Shown here piece by piece: positions 1 through 5,838 of a stretch of DNA of 6,261 nt (position 1 is the stretch's first letter; every line of letters starts with the position of its first letter). The notes below the pieces were generated by a model that did no database searches, was not told the origin of the DNA, and saw nothing but the letters and a program-made list of their open reading frames with translations. The translations under genes were made by a program, and so were the position numbers. This stretch comes from Bacillota bacterium (GTDB lineage Bacteria > Armatimonadota > Hebobacteria > Hebobacterales > Hebobacteraceae). The DNA lies in assembly GCA_030668755.1 (NCBI GenBank), contig DAOVEW010000075.1, forward strand, positions 1 to 6,261. Reading direction: 5' to 3'.

Positions 1-62
1 TCGGAGCTCGCCGGCTCTCTCGCCACCCTTACTCTACCTCACACCAACCATACAAGGAGCCC

Positions 63-108
63 CTAGGCCCGCCAAAGGCGGGCCGGGGTGGCGGCCCGAA
101 GGGCCTAG
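63..108. repeat. Nested GC-rich inverted repeats (two hairpins in an outer stem)
   Basis: An outer inverted repeat, CTAGGCCC at 63-70 and GGGCCTAG at 101-108, encloses two hairpins. The first is a perfect 8-bp stem GGCCCGCC/GGCGGGCC with an AAA loop (66-84). The second is GGCCC/GGGCC with a GAA loop (93-105). The outer and first inner stems share bases, so the two folds are mutually exclusive. The element lies about 125 bases past the stop codon of the minus-strand cooC-type operon. It could stop transcription or be a cruciform-type repeat, but no T-run follows it on the minus strand, so it is not a classical intrinsic terminator. Confidence 0.55.
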
Positions 109-130
109 CCACTTGCCTCCTGCCCCTTGC

Positions 131-192
131 TGTCATTCTGAACGAGCGCGCAACGCGAAGTGAGGCCTCTCCTGAGCTTGCCGAAGGGTATC
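131..192. repeat. Probable dispersed intergenic repeat
   Basis: The segment begins TGTCATTCTGAACGAGCG and contains CCTGAGCTTGCCGAAGGG at 171-188. From memory, very similar strings (GTCATTCTGAGCGAAGCG and CTGAGCTTGTCGAAGGG) recur in intergenic DNA of many unrelated bacterial genomes. Here both lie next to each other in non-coding DNA just after the cooC-type operon, which suggests a mosaic of two such repeat units. No second copy is present in this window, so its repeat status rests on recall and not on the sequence shown. Confidence 0.4.
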
Positions 193-233
193 TCGCCGTC
201 CCCCGCTGTAGCTCTCGGGCATCTGGTCCGCGG

Positions 234-995
234 TTACCCCACCAGCCCGATCTGCCTCAACACCCGCTTCACCGCCTCATACGCCGGACTCCCGTCCGCG
301 ACCGTCACCAGCGGCTTCCCCAGCATATCCAGCTCCCGCACCTGTGGGTCCTCCGGTATGAACGCTGGGTCCGGCAGGCCGCGGTCCCTGGCGGCAGCAA
401 GCAGCCCGTCGGGCAGGTCACTGGTGAGCCGCGTGAACGCGAATACCGTCTGCCCGATCTTCGTGTCGAGCCCCCTCGCGAGTTCGACGACCCGTGTCAC
501 GGTTTCGATCCCACGCATGCTCGGATCCGACAGCAGCACCAACACGTCCACATCGCCCGCCGTCCGCCGGCTCAGGTGCTCCAACCCAGCCTCGCAGTCC
601 ATGAGGATGTACCGATACTGCTTGCCGATCTCGTCCACGCACGCGCGCAGAATCGAGTTCGCAAAGCAGTAGCACCCCGGCCCCTCCGGCCGTCCCATGG
701 CGAGCAGATCGAACCCCTCCGCCTCCACCAGCGCCTGTTGGATCTGCATCCGCAAGAACTCCGGCTTTGTCATGCCTCCGGGCAGCGCCTCTGTCCGGCC
801 CAGTCCAGCCTCGCGCATATCCCCGACCGTCTCCTCGACCTTCACCCCCAGCGCCGCGTCCAGGTTCAGATTCGGGTCCGCGTCCACCGCCAGCACCGGC
901 GTCTGCCCCGCCTCCACGAGCGCCCGCACCATCAGCGCGGCAACGGCGGTCTTGCCGACACCGCCCTTTCCTGTTACGGCGATCGTCCCCGCCAT
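234..995 (-). CDS. CooC-family nickel-insertion ATPase, GCYC subtype
   Basis: The 253-residue protein is a SIMIBI-class P-loop ATPase of the CooC/MinD type. Members of this family use ATP to help insert nickel into carbon monoxide dehydrogenase or CODH/acetyl-CoA synthase in the cytoplasm. The deviant Walker A motif GKGGVGKT spans residues 9-16, with signature lysines K10 and K15. VDADPN follows at 38-43, and the family's metal-binding C-x-C lies in GRPEGPGCYC (C108, C110). The Walker B-like region is LMDCEAGLEHL near 131-141. The length is normal for the family. ATG at 995 is preferred because GGAGG (1005-1009) lies 9 bases upstream. An in-frame ATG at 1004 would abut that GGAGG directly, leaving no spacing. 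The gene begins one base after the stop of the preceding ATPase gene, so the two are surely cotranscribed. The exact client enzyme cannot be told from here, so no symbol is given. Confidence 0.88.
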   Translation of the reverse strand: MAGTIAVTGKGGVGKTAVAALMVRALVEAGQTPVLAVDADPNLNLDAALGVKVEETVGDMREAGLGRTEALPGGMTKPEFLRMQIQQALVEAEGFDLLAMGRPEGPGCYCFANSILRACVDEIGKQYRYILMDCEAGLEHLSRRTAGDVDVLVLLSDPSMRGIETVTRVVELARGLDTKIGQTVFAFTRLTSDLPDGLLAAARDRGLPDPAFIPEDPQVRELDMLGKPLVTVADGSPAYEAVKRVLRQIGLVG

Positions 996-996
996 C

Positions 997-1761
997 TCAC
1001 ACATCCTCCGAGTCCAGCCAAGTGCTCAGCCGCTTGCGCAAATCACCCACCGCCTTCACGTACGCCCCCGCCTCCGGCACCACCTCCGATCCCGAGACCT
1101 GCGGATCGGCCGGGAGCGTTCCGATTACTTCGAGTCCGCCCAGATACGCGCTGACCTGCTCCCCTGCCTTGCCGGACGACGCCTTGTTCAGGACCACCCC
1201 GGGCACTCGCAGCCCCAGCCCCTTCGCCAGTCGCGCAATCCGCGCTGCGGTGCGAGCGCTCGCCGTCGTAGGCTCCGTCACGATCAGCAGCGCGCCCACG
1301 TGCTGCGCCGTACCTCTCCCCAGGTGCTCCAGCCCCGCATCCATATCCATCACCAGGGACAGTTCCTCCAAACCGACGAGGTGCCGCACGAGGGCCTTCA
1401 GCACCGCACTCTCGGGGCATACACACCCCGCCCCAGGCTCATCGACAGTCCCCATCACGAGCAGTGTGATCTCGCCCTGCTCCACCCCGAACCGCCCCAG
1501 CAGATCCTCGACCCGCGGATCCAGGGCGAAGAAGCTTCCGCCCTCGCCCGTCCCGGCCCGCTCAGCCAACCTCTCTTTCATCTCCGACAGAGGCGCGATC
1601 TCCTCCAGGGCCGACTCTGAGAACCCCAGCGCCCGCCCCAGGCAGTTGTTCGGGTCGGCGTCCACCGCCACTACACGGGCGTGCGCCGCGAGGCTCCGCG
1701 CCAGCGCCGCGCTCAGTGTCGTCTTACCCACTCCGCCCTTGCCCGCAATTGCGATCTTCAT
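997..1761 (-). CDS. cooC: CooC/AcsF-type nickel-insertion ATPase, GCVC subtype
   Basis: This 254-residue cytoplasmic P-loop ATPase belongs to the CooC/AcsF family, which matures nickel enzymes of the carbon monoxide/acetyl-CoA pathway. Walker A is GKGGVGKTT at residues 7-15, followed by VDADPNN at 33-39. The stretch SEMKERLAERAGTGEGG at 59-75 resembles the conserved region before the metal site of this subtype. The metal-binding C-x-C is in MGTVDEPGAGCVCPE (C113, C115), Walker B-like is VMDMDAGLEHLGRG at 137-150, and the nucleotide-specificity LNK lies at 191-193. The start at 1761 is supported by GGGGGAGG, whose GGAGG core (1769-1773) sits 7 bases away. The frame stays open to 1971, but that extension has no family resemblance. 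The gene is first in a two-gene operon, and its stop lies one base before the next ATG. I recall this subtype being encoded near CODH/ACS genes, none of which is visible here. Confidence 0.88.
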   Translation of the reverse strand: MKIAIAGKGGVGKTTLSAALARSLAAHARVVAVDADPNNCLGRALGFSESALEEIAPLSEMKERLAERAGTGEGGSFFALDPRVEDLLGRFGVEQGEITLLVMGTVDEPGAGCVCPESAVLKALVRHLVGLEELSLVMDMDAGLEHLGRGTAQHVGALLIVTEPTTASARTAARIARLAKGLGLRVPGVVLNKASSGKAGEQVSAYLGGLEVIGTLPADPQVSGSEVVPEAGAYVKAVGDLRKRLSTWLDSEDV

Positions 1762-1768
1762 GTCAATT

Positions 1769-1773
1769 CCTCC
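1769..1773 (-). promoter_or_regulatory. Ribosome binding site deciding the first cooC-type start
   Basis: GGAGG, inside the longer GGGGGAGG, lies 7 bases before the ATG at 1761. It selects this ATG over an upstream in-frame ATG at 1971, which would add about 70 residues with no similarity to the family. Confidence 0.75.
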
Positions 1774-1823
1774 CCCATTCTCTACTCTGGGCTGGCGGCA
1801 CAGGTCCTGTTCCAGCCTGGAAT

Positions 1824-1876
1824 GTAACGAAATCTTAACAAGAATACCTCGTAGACCACTGGGGTAAGCAAATCTT
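1824..1876. repeat. Pair of 13-base direct repeats 40 bases apart
   Basis: GTAACGAAATCTT at 1824-1836 and GTAAGCAAATCTT at 1864-1876 match at 11 of 13 positions, differing only at the central two bases. They are spaced exactly 40 bases, about four helical turns, and lie 60-115 bases upstream of the cooC-type operon start. This is the expected promoter region, so the pair may be regulator binding sites. I see no convincing sigma-70 promoter around them on the minus strand. Confidence 0.4.
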
Positions 1877-1899
1877 GGCACATGCCGTTTCGCCTGTGC

Positions 1900-2003
1900 A
1901 CTGTTCGGGTATATCCTGGTTGACGGTACTGTTCGGACGGTACAGAAGCGGACAACTCGCAAGGCTGACACAACTGACAGAGCTCACAAAGGGCGGTACC
2001 GTC
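1900..2003. repeat. Cluster of short direct and inverted repeats in the region upstream of the cooC-type operon
   Basis: ACTGTTCGG occurs at 1900-1908 and again at 1928-1936. GACGGTAC occurs at 1922-1929 and 1936-1943 in direct orientation, and its inverse GTACCGTC is at 1996-2003. Together with the 13-base repeats just downstream, these make the non-coding stretch 1762-2011 unusually repetitive. No gene is visible in that stretch on either strand. The repeats could be operator sites for control of the minus-strand operon, or remnants of decayed sequence. Confidence 0.35.
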
Positions 2004-2011
2004 CCATCACC

Positions 2012-2055
2012 GGAGGGACAGGCCGTCACCCCCCCTCGCCCCGGCTTGTCCCTCC
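2012..2055. terminator. Long hairpin, possible bidirectional terminator
   Basis: GGAGGGACAGGCCG at 2012-2025 pairs with CGGCTTGTCCCTCC at 2042-2055, a 14-bp stem with a single G-T pair, around a 16-base C-rich loop. ATCTTTT follows on the plus strand. The hairpin begins 20 bases past the stop codon of the minus-strand oxidase remnant ending at 2076, where a terminator of that former gene would be expected. On the minus strand no T-run follows it. It may be a surviving terminator or a palindromic repeat. Confidence 0.5.
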
Positions 2056-2075
2056 ATCTTTTGGCCGCCCTCCGC

Positions 2076-2275
2076 TCATAGGCCCGTCACGAAGCGCCCG
2101 CATCCCAGCACCACAGCGGGATCGTACTGCTCCTTCATGCCGCTCATCAGGTCCAGACTGGTCACCTCCTTGCCCCAGACCGCAAATGACCGCTTCAGCT
2201 GGTCTTTAGGTCCACCATCACACTCTCGGCCGATCTCCTTCTCCCTTCCGCACGAATTCGCAGGGCCGGAGTCTG
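2076..2275 (-). pseudogene. C-terminal remnant of a GlcD/GlcE-like FAD-linked oxidase
   Basis: Read on the minus strand, the last 40 or so residues before the TGA at 2076 include LKRSFAVWG, LDLMSGMKEQYDP and GRFVTGL. This resembles the extreme C-terminus of FAD-linked glycolate or D-lactate oxidases, where a WG pair is followed by LMRxLKxxFDP and NPGRFVGG. Just upstream, in a different frame, ALRIRAEGRRRSAESVMV (about 2214-2267) resembles the preceding helix and strand of the same family. That points to a frameshift between about 2205 and 2225. No start, FAD-binding domain or further upstream part is visible, because a methyltransferase-like gene and its promoter occupy the adjoining DNA. The usual asparagine-proline before GRF is replaced by GC. 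I infer a decayed fragment; a chance resemblance is possible because the match is short. Confidence 0.45.
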
Positions 2276-2374
2276 TCTCCTGCCCAGATGCCCGAAGTGC
2301 ATGGCTCATCCCCAGCAGGAGGTATACGACCGCCTACTAGATACACCTCGACGCGCGGACGGCGCCCTCTCCTC

Positions 2375-2403
2375 TTGACTCACCGCCGCCCAATCGCCAG
2401 AAT
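2375..2403 (+). promoter_or_regulatory. Predicted sigma-70-type promoter of the membrane methyltransferase-like gene
   Basis: TTGACT (2375-2380, five of six consensus bases) is followed after 17 bases by CAGAAT (2398-2403, four of six). Transcription would begin near 2410, leaving a leader of about 47 bases before the ATG at 2457. Confidence 0.5.
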
Positions 2404-2417
2404 CGTGCCGCAGGATC

Positions 2418-2433
2418 GAGTCTGCAGAGACTC
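2418..2433 (+). promoter_or_regulatory. Small perfect hairpin in the leader of the methyltransferase-like gene
   Basis: GAGTCT-GCAG-AGACTC forms a perfect 6-bp stem with a 4-base loop, 13 bases before the GGGGAG ribosome binding site at 2447-2452. It lies within the predicted leader, so it could be an operator palindrome or affect translation. A short palindrome of this size may also occur by chance. Confidence 0.3.
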
Positions 2434-2456
2434 TTGCACAATCACTGGGGAGCCAT

Positions 2457-3047
2457 ATGGAGGCCGCAGCCTACTGGGTCGCGCTCATAACGGTCGTCGC
2501 TGTTCCTCCAGTTGTCCTCTTCTGGTTCATTGTCCACCCCTTCACCCGCTGGTGGCGCGCGCTCGGCCCGGTCAAGGCCTACCTCATCCTGTTCGGCGTG
2601 ATCGGCCTGCTGATGGTTCTGATGGGTCACTTCCGCGAGCCACTACTGCATGTCCGTTTCGGCGTAAGCCTGCCGCTTACCGTCCTTGGCGTCCTCTTCT
2701 TCACGGCGTCGCTCTGCATCGGAATTGCGCGAATGCGCCGCCTCACACCCGCCGTCCTGTTTGGGCTGCCACAGCTCTCGAACCGCAGCCACCCCGGAAA
2801 GCTCATCACCGACGGCATCTACGCGCATATCCGCCACCCGCGCTACGTTCAGGTCGGACTCGGCCTCATTGCCGTCGCCCTGTTCGCCAACTACCTGGCC
2901 ACGTACGTCATCGCAGCCGCGTACGTCCCGGTCGTCTACGCTCTCGCGCTCTTGGAGGAGCGCGAGCTGAGAGACCGCTTCGGCAAGGAATACGAGCAGT
3001 ACGCGAACCGCGTGCCTCGCTTCCTGCCGCGGCTCAAGCGCTCCTAG
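2457..3047 (+). CDS. Integral membrane methyltransferase-like protein (ICMT/PEMT type)
   Basis: The 196-residue protein has about five hydrophobic membrane segments, near residues 5-27, 37-57, 68-92 and a pair within 131-165. The C-terminal part has the hallmarks of bacterial isoprenylcysteine-methyltransferase/phospholipid-methyltransferase-like proteins. These are GIYAHIRHPRYVQ (about 120-132), corresponding to the conserved YxxxRHPxY motif, and EERELRDRFGKEYEQYANRV (166-185), corresponding to the EExxLxxxFGxxYxxY motif. Both are thought to build the S-adenosylmethionine site at the membrane face. The natural substrate in bacteria is mostly unknown and cannot be inferred from these neighbours. 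ATG at 2457 follows GGGGAG by 4 bases. The gene stands alone, with its own predicted promoter and a different strand from the flanking oxidase remnant. Length and motifs look intact. Confidence 0.85.
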   Translation: MEAAAYWVALITVVAVPPVVLFWFIVHPFTRWWRALGPVKAYLILFGVIGLLMVLMGHFREPLLHVRFGVSLPLTVLGVLFFTASLCIGIARMRRLTPAVLFGLPQLSNRSHPGKLITDGIYAHIRHPRYVQVGLGLIAVALFANYLATYVIAAAYVPVVYALALLEERELRDRFGKEYEQYANRVPRFLPRLKRS

Positions 3048-3079
3048 CGGCCCAGGGCACGACCCCCGCTCGACAACCC

Positions 3080-3108
3080 TTGAAGTACCACCAGCGAGCC
3101 GTCAGAAT
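3080..3108 (+). promoter_or_regulatory. Possible promoter ahead of the lactate dehydrogenase remnant
   Basis: TTGAAG (3080-3085) and CAGAAT (3103-3108) are 17 bases apart, each matching the sigma-70 consensus at four of six positions. The -10 region and the bases after it, CAGAATCGT, are identical to those of the predicted promoter at 2375-2403. It may be a leftover promoter of the decayed gene that begins at 3162. Confidence 0.3.
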
Positions 3109-3161
3109 CGTATGCCAGAAGCGTGTCTTGCGCTCAACTCATTCTGTAGAGCAAAGCCACG

Positions 3162-3366
3162 ATGGCAAACCCGCGCAAAGTCGTGATTATCGGGGCCGGA
3201 GCCATCGGCTCCACCTTCGGCTACACCCTCATGCAATCCGGGCTCGCCCGCGAGATGGTCCTCATCGACATCGACAAGGAGCGCGCCCAGGGCGGGGCCA
3301 TGGACCTCAACCACGGCCTCTTCTTCGCGCTGCCGGTCTGCATCTGAGCCGCCCGACTAGGACGAG
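3162..3366 (+). pseudogene. ldh: Decayed N-terminal copy of L-lactate dehydrogenase
   Basis: From ATG 3162 to TGA 3345 this encodes 61 residues almost the same as the start of the intact ldh gene at 5943. They include GAGAIGS (nucleotide-binding loop), VLIDIDKERA and MDLNHGLFFA. By my count about 20 of 183 bases differ, so identity is near 89%. The TGA sits where the intact gene has the arginine codon CGC. Similarity continues past it: GACTAGGACGAG at 3355-3366 aligns with GACTACGATGAG at 6135-6146, but is shifted by one inserted base and carries a second stop. Weaker similarity may extend to about 3420. The upstream region has GTAGAG where the intact copy has the ribosome site GGAGAG. The catalytic and substrate-binding parts are absent, so no enzyme can be made. 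It is a duplicated, degenerated gene and not a clean truncation. Confidence 0.85.
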
Positions 3367-3480
3367 GTCCCCGGCAGGCGGGAACGACATCCCGTGGTTC
3401 CGGCAAACATGGAGTGCCAGCGCATCGGGAACCAGCTCTCAGGGGGCATGTCTGCTCGGGGCGGCCTCACACGTGTCGAA

Positions 3481-3497
3481 GGGGGAAACGCGCCCCC
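3481..3497 (-). terminator. Weak hairpin just after the DUF2723 gene
   Basis: GGGGG at 3481-3485 can pair with CCCCC at 3493-3497 around a 7-base loop. It begins 4 bases past the stop codon of the minus-strand gene ending at 3502. Its position suits a terminator, but the stem is short and no strong T-run follows, so this is tentative. Confidence 0.25.
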
Positions 3498-3501
3498 GTT
3501 C

Positions 3502-5625
3502 TCACGGCCCGTTCGTCGGAAGCGGCCGAGCATGCACGATCAGCACGTCTTCATCGCTCAGTTCGGCCCACTGCTGGTACTCCGGCGGATAGCTCGGAGC
3601 AAACCCAATCTGCAGCGCGTACTGGCCAGACGGCGCATTGCTCGGGACGATGATGCTTCCCTTCTGCTCATAGACCGTGCCGGGCGGCGAAGGAGCCAGG
3701 CCTCGCAGACCGTAGACCAGCGGGAACCCCTGCACGAATTGCCCCTTCGCAGATAGCCGGCGCCAGTAGCCCTTGGACGCGCTGTCTCCATCCGGGTTTC
3801 CCAGCCCTATCGGTACCAGTCTAATGCCGAACAGCTCGCCCGACAGCGGCGACTCTGTCCGCCAACGCGCGCAGAACTGTACCATCTGTCCTGTGTTCGC
3901 CTCCGACCTGCTGATCTCAAAAGACGTCAATTTGATGGCACCAGGGAACTCCGCGATGGGCTTTGCCACCTCCTCCGCACGGTGCAGGAGGTCCGGAAGC
4001 CCGAAATCCATCTTCACCAGGTCCTCGCTCAGGCTCACGAAGTAGGGTGGTGGCTGAATCGGCGACGTGACCCACCCGTGCAGCGCATAGACTGTGCGTC
4101 GGCCGCGATAGTGGTGCGCGAGAGAATGCGCAAGCAGGGCTGTACCTTGCCAGAACTCGGGCGTGTTGCTCATGCCAATGCGGACTTCGGAGTTGACCGT
4201 CCGCCATAGCTCCTCAGACGCGTGTCTCAGTTCGAGATCCGGGATCAGATCAACGTACCAGGGATGCCAGAGGTCCTGCGGCCTGAGCAGCGTGATGTCT
4301 TTTCGTCTCCCCTCCACATGCTGGAGGTAGTATGTGGCGAACATGGGGACATCGAACTCGGCGATGAAAACAGCGTTCTCGTCCATCTGCAAGAGCACCG
4401 CCGCCCAGCGGTCGCGGTAGCGCCAGACGTCGCTCTGATCGGAACGCGCCCAGTTGGCAGATAGCAGGAGGAGGCAGACCATCGCCCCCAGCCCCGCAGG
4501 CAGGTAGCGCGCGGTTCTCCACTTGGCGAAAAGCGAGCCCGCCCTCGCCAAGCTGATCCCTCCCAACAACGCCATCACCGCTCCCACAGGAACAAGCCAC
4601 GCGTGCGGGTCACCGGTCGCCCCCCACCCAAGCACCCATACGCACAGCAATACGCTGCCGGCGGCGAGCGAGGCGACGACTGCAGCCCGGCGGCGATACC
4701 ACGATGCGAAGCCCCAGATGATCAGCGGCACACCGACAAGGGCGAGCACCACAGACTGCCATCCGCTCCCTGCCAAGACCTCGCCCAACAGCCCGGCGGC
4801 CCGCTTTGTTGCCGTCTCGAAGGAGTTTGCAAAGAGGAAGTGGCCGTATTGGCGGCCCAAGGCGTGGCGCAGGAAGCGATCCAGGGTGTCGGGCCGGCCC
4901 CAGTTCAGCGGCGGGTCGGCCGCCGCGCGCATCGGAAGATACAGGTAGCATACGAAAGGGGCAAGAAACAGCATGATAGCAGAAGCCCATATCCTCGCGC
5001 GGCGGGGTCGCGTGTGCCAGAACGCCATCGCCAGGCAGGGGCCGAGCGCAAGAAGAAGCGTACGGTGGTGCATAGCGGCGAAACCGCTCGCGAGCGCGAC
5101 CCAACCAAGATGCCGGGTCGACCGGTCGCGGTCCCAACGCCAGAGCGCCACCAAGAAGAGGGCGAACAGCAGTCCTCCCAACGCATAGACCTCGGGGCGC
5201 ACGGCCTGGCTCCAAGTGGGAAACCATAGCCCGAAGGAAATGCCTGAGACTACTCCCGCAAGCAGCATCCCGGTGAGCGCGATCGTCAGCCAGCAGACAA
5301 GCGCCGCCGCGCCGGCGGTTGCGACGGCAGAGAGCAGGGCAACGCGATAGGCGCTGGTGTGACCCACCGGGAGCACATCGAACCCCCGGGCGAGCACCGT
5401 CCAGAGCGGGTATCCCGTTGGGTGGGGGATCCCCAACACGTGCGCCGCCGCCACCAGCTCGCCGCTGTCCTGGTCGCCGACAGTCGGCGTGATCGTGAGA
5501 AGGTAAACCGTGAAGATCGCAGCACAGACGCCCAGAGCGCACAGCCGCGCCGCGCGCTGCGAAACGCGTGGCGGCATAGATGGCCTGAAAGGTACTGCGC
5601 CTGCTTTCCTTCTCCGACGCGCCAC
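3502..5625 (-). CDS. DUF2723 (TMEM260/GT117-like) membrane protein, probable GT-C glycosyltransferase
   Basis: The 707-residue protein starts with a cationic tail (RRRRK) and a first membrane segment near 27-48. The DUF2723 signature follows: TPTVGDQDSGELVAA and GIPHPTGYPLW (46-75), where the acidic D51/D53 are candidates for the catalytic residues of a GT-C fold. About ten further hydrophobic segments run to residue 390, including HHRTLLLALGP and YLYLPMRA. The part from 400 to 560 is soluble and probably extracytoplasmic. Residues 563-700 look like a beta-sandwich (LTSFEISRS, FCARWRT, GQYALQIGF). The eukaryotic relative TMEM260 is a protein O-mannosyltransferase; bacterial members probably transfer sugars outside the membrane, but donor and acceptor are unknown. 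The start is GTG 5625, with only AAGG nearby. ATG 5577 (691 residues) is an alternative, also with a poor ribosome site. The gene stands alone, divergent from ldh. Confidence 0.85.
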   Translation of the reverse strand: MARRRRKAGAVPFRPSMPPRVSQRAARLCALGVCAAIFTVYLLTITPTVGDQDSGELVAAAHVLGIPHPTGYPLWTVLARGFDVLPVGHTSAYRVALLSAVATAGAAALVCWLTIALTGMLLAGVVSGISFGLWFPTWSQAVRPEVYALGGLLFALFLVALWRWDRDRSTRHLGWVALASGFAAMHHRTLLLALGPCLAMAFWHTRPRRARIWASAIMLFLAPFVCYLYLPMRAAADPPLNWGRPDTLDRFLRHALGRQYGHFLFANSFETATKRAAGLLGEVLAGSGWQSVVLALVGVPLIIWGFASWYRRRAAVVASLAAGSVLLCVWVLGWGATGDPHAWLVPVGAVMALLGGISLARAGSLFAKWRTARYLPAGLGAMVCLLLLSANWARSDQSDVWRYRDRWAAVLLQMDENAVFIAEFDVPMFATYYLQHVEGRRKDITLLRPQDLWHPWYVDLIPDLELRHASEELWRTVNSEVRIGMSNTPEFWQGTALLAHSLAHHYRGRRTVYALHGWVTSPIQPPPYFVSLSEDLVKMDFGLPDLLHRAEEVAKPIAEFPGAIKLTSFEISRSEANTGQMVQFCARWRTESPLSGELFGIRLVPIGLGNPDGDSASKGYWRRLSAKGQFVQGFPLVYGLRGLAPSPPGTVYEQKGSIIVPSNAPSGQYALQIGFAPSYPPEYQQWAELSDEDVLIVHARPLPTNGP

Positions 5626-5686
5626 GGACCTTAACCTGTGCCCTCTCCTCCCGCGAAGATCACCGTCCCGTACTAGCGACCGGCTG

Positions 5687-5714
5687 ATTATAGCACGACC
5701 TCAACATCTGTGAA
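5687..5714 (-). promoter_or_regulatory. Predicted promoter of the DUF2723 gene
   Basis: On the minus strand TTCACA (5714-5709, five of six consensus bases) is followed after 16 bases by a perfect TATAAT (5692-5687). The three bases before it, TGC, form an extended -10 element. Transcription would start near 5680, about 55 bases before the GTG at 5625. This placement allows both the GTG and the internal ATG start. Confidence 0.65.
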
Positions 5715-5808
5715 ACGCTGCCCACGTGTCAAGCGTGCCGGCCGCTGTGCCTTTCCCTTCACCGATCAGACTGGAACACATACTGTGCAAGAAAGGAACC
5801 CTCAACCA

Positions 5809-5838
5809 TTGACCTCCCTGCGTGGCTGGGCTCATAAT
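5809..5838 (+). promoter_or_regulatory. Predicted promoter of ldh
   Basis: TTGACC (5809-5814) and CATAAT (5833-5838) each match the sigma-70 consensus at five of six positions and are 18 bases apart. Transcription would begin near 5845, giving a leader of about 98 bases. That leader contains a perfect small hairpin, GCCCT-CCA-AGGGC (5861-5873), and is GC-rich. I see no known riboswitch or redox-regulator palindrome in it. Confidence 0.6.

Noticed and set aside
1..66. Possible gene end or start at the left edge (frames open on the plus strand; a GTG reading leftward on the minus strand)
   Set aside because: Only about 20 codons are visible, none recognisable, and no convincing ribosome site decides it.
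697..1867. Long plus-strand open frames opposite the ATPase operon
   Set aside because: They are antisense to two genes with complete, recognisable motifs, and their translations are low-complexity Ser/Pro/Arg/Ala sequences.
1762..1971. N-terminal extension of the first CooC-type ATPase from an ATG at 1971
   Set aside because: The extra 70 residues have no family similarity, overlap the short repeats, and a strong ribosome site supports ATG 1761 directly before the conserved MKIAIAGKGG start.
2288..3592. Long plus-strand open frame of 434 codons
   Set aside because: It crosses the methyltransferase-like gene, the ldh remnant and the DUF2723 end in a different frame, is rich in arginine, proline and serine, and shows no family motif. 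It is a GC-driven shadow frame.
4610..5542. 310-codon minus-strand frame inside the DUF2723 gene
   Set aside because: It overlaps the real membrane-protein frame in another phase and is Arg/Pro/Gly rich, without hydrophobic segments or motifs.
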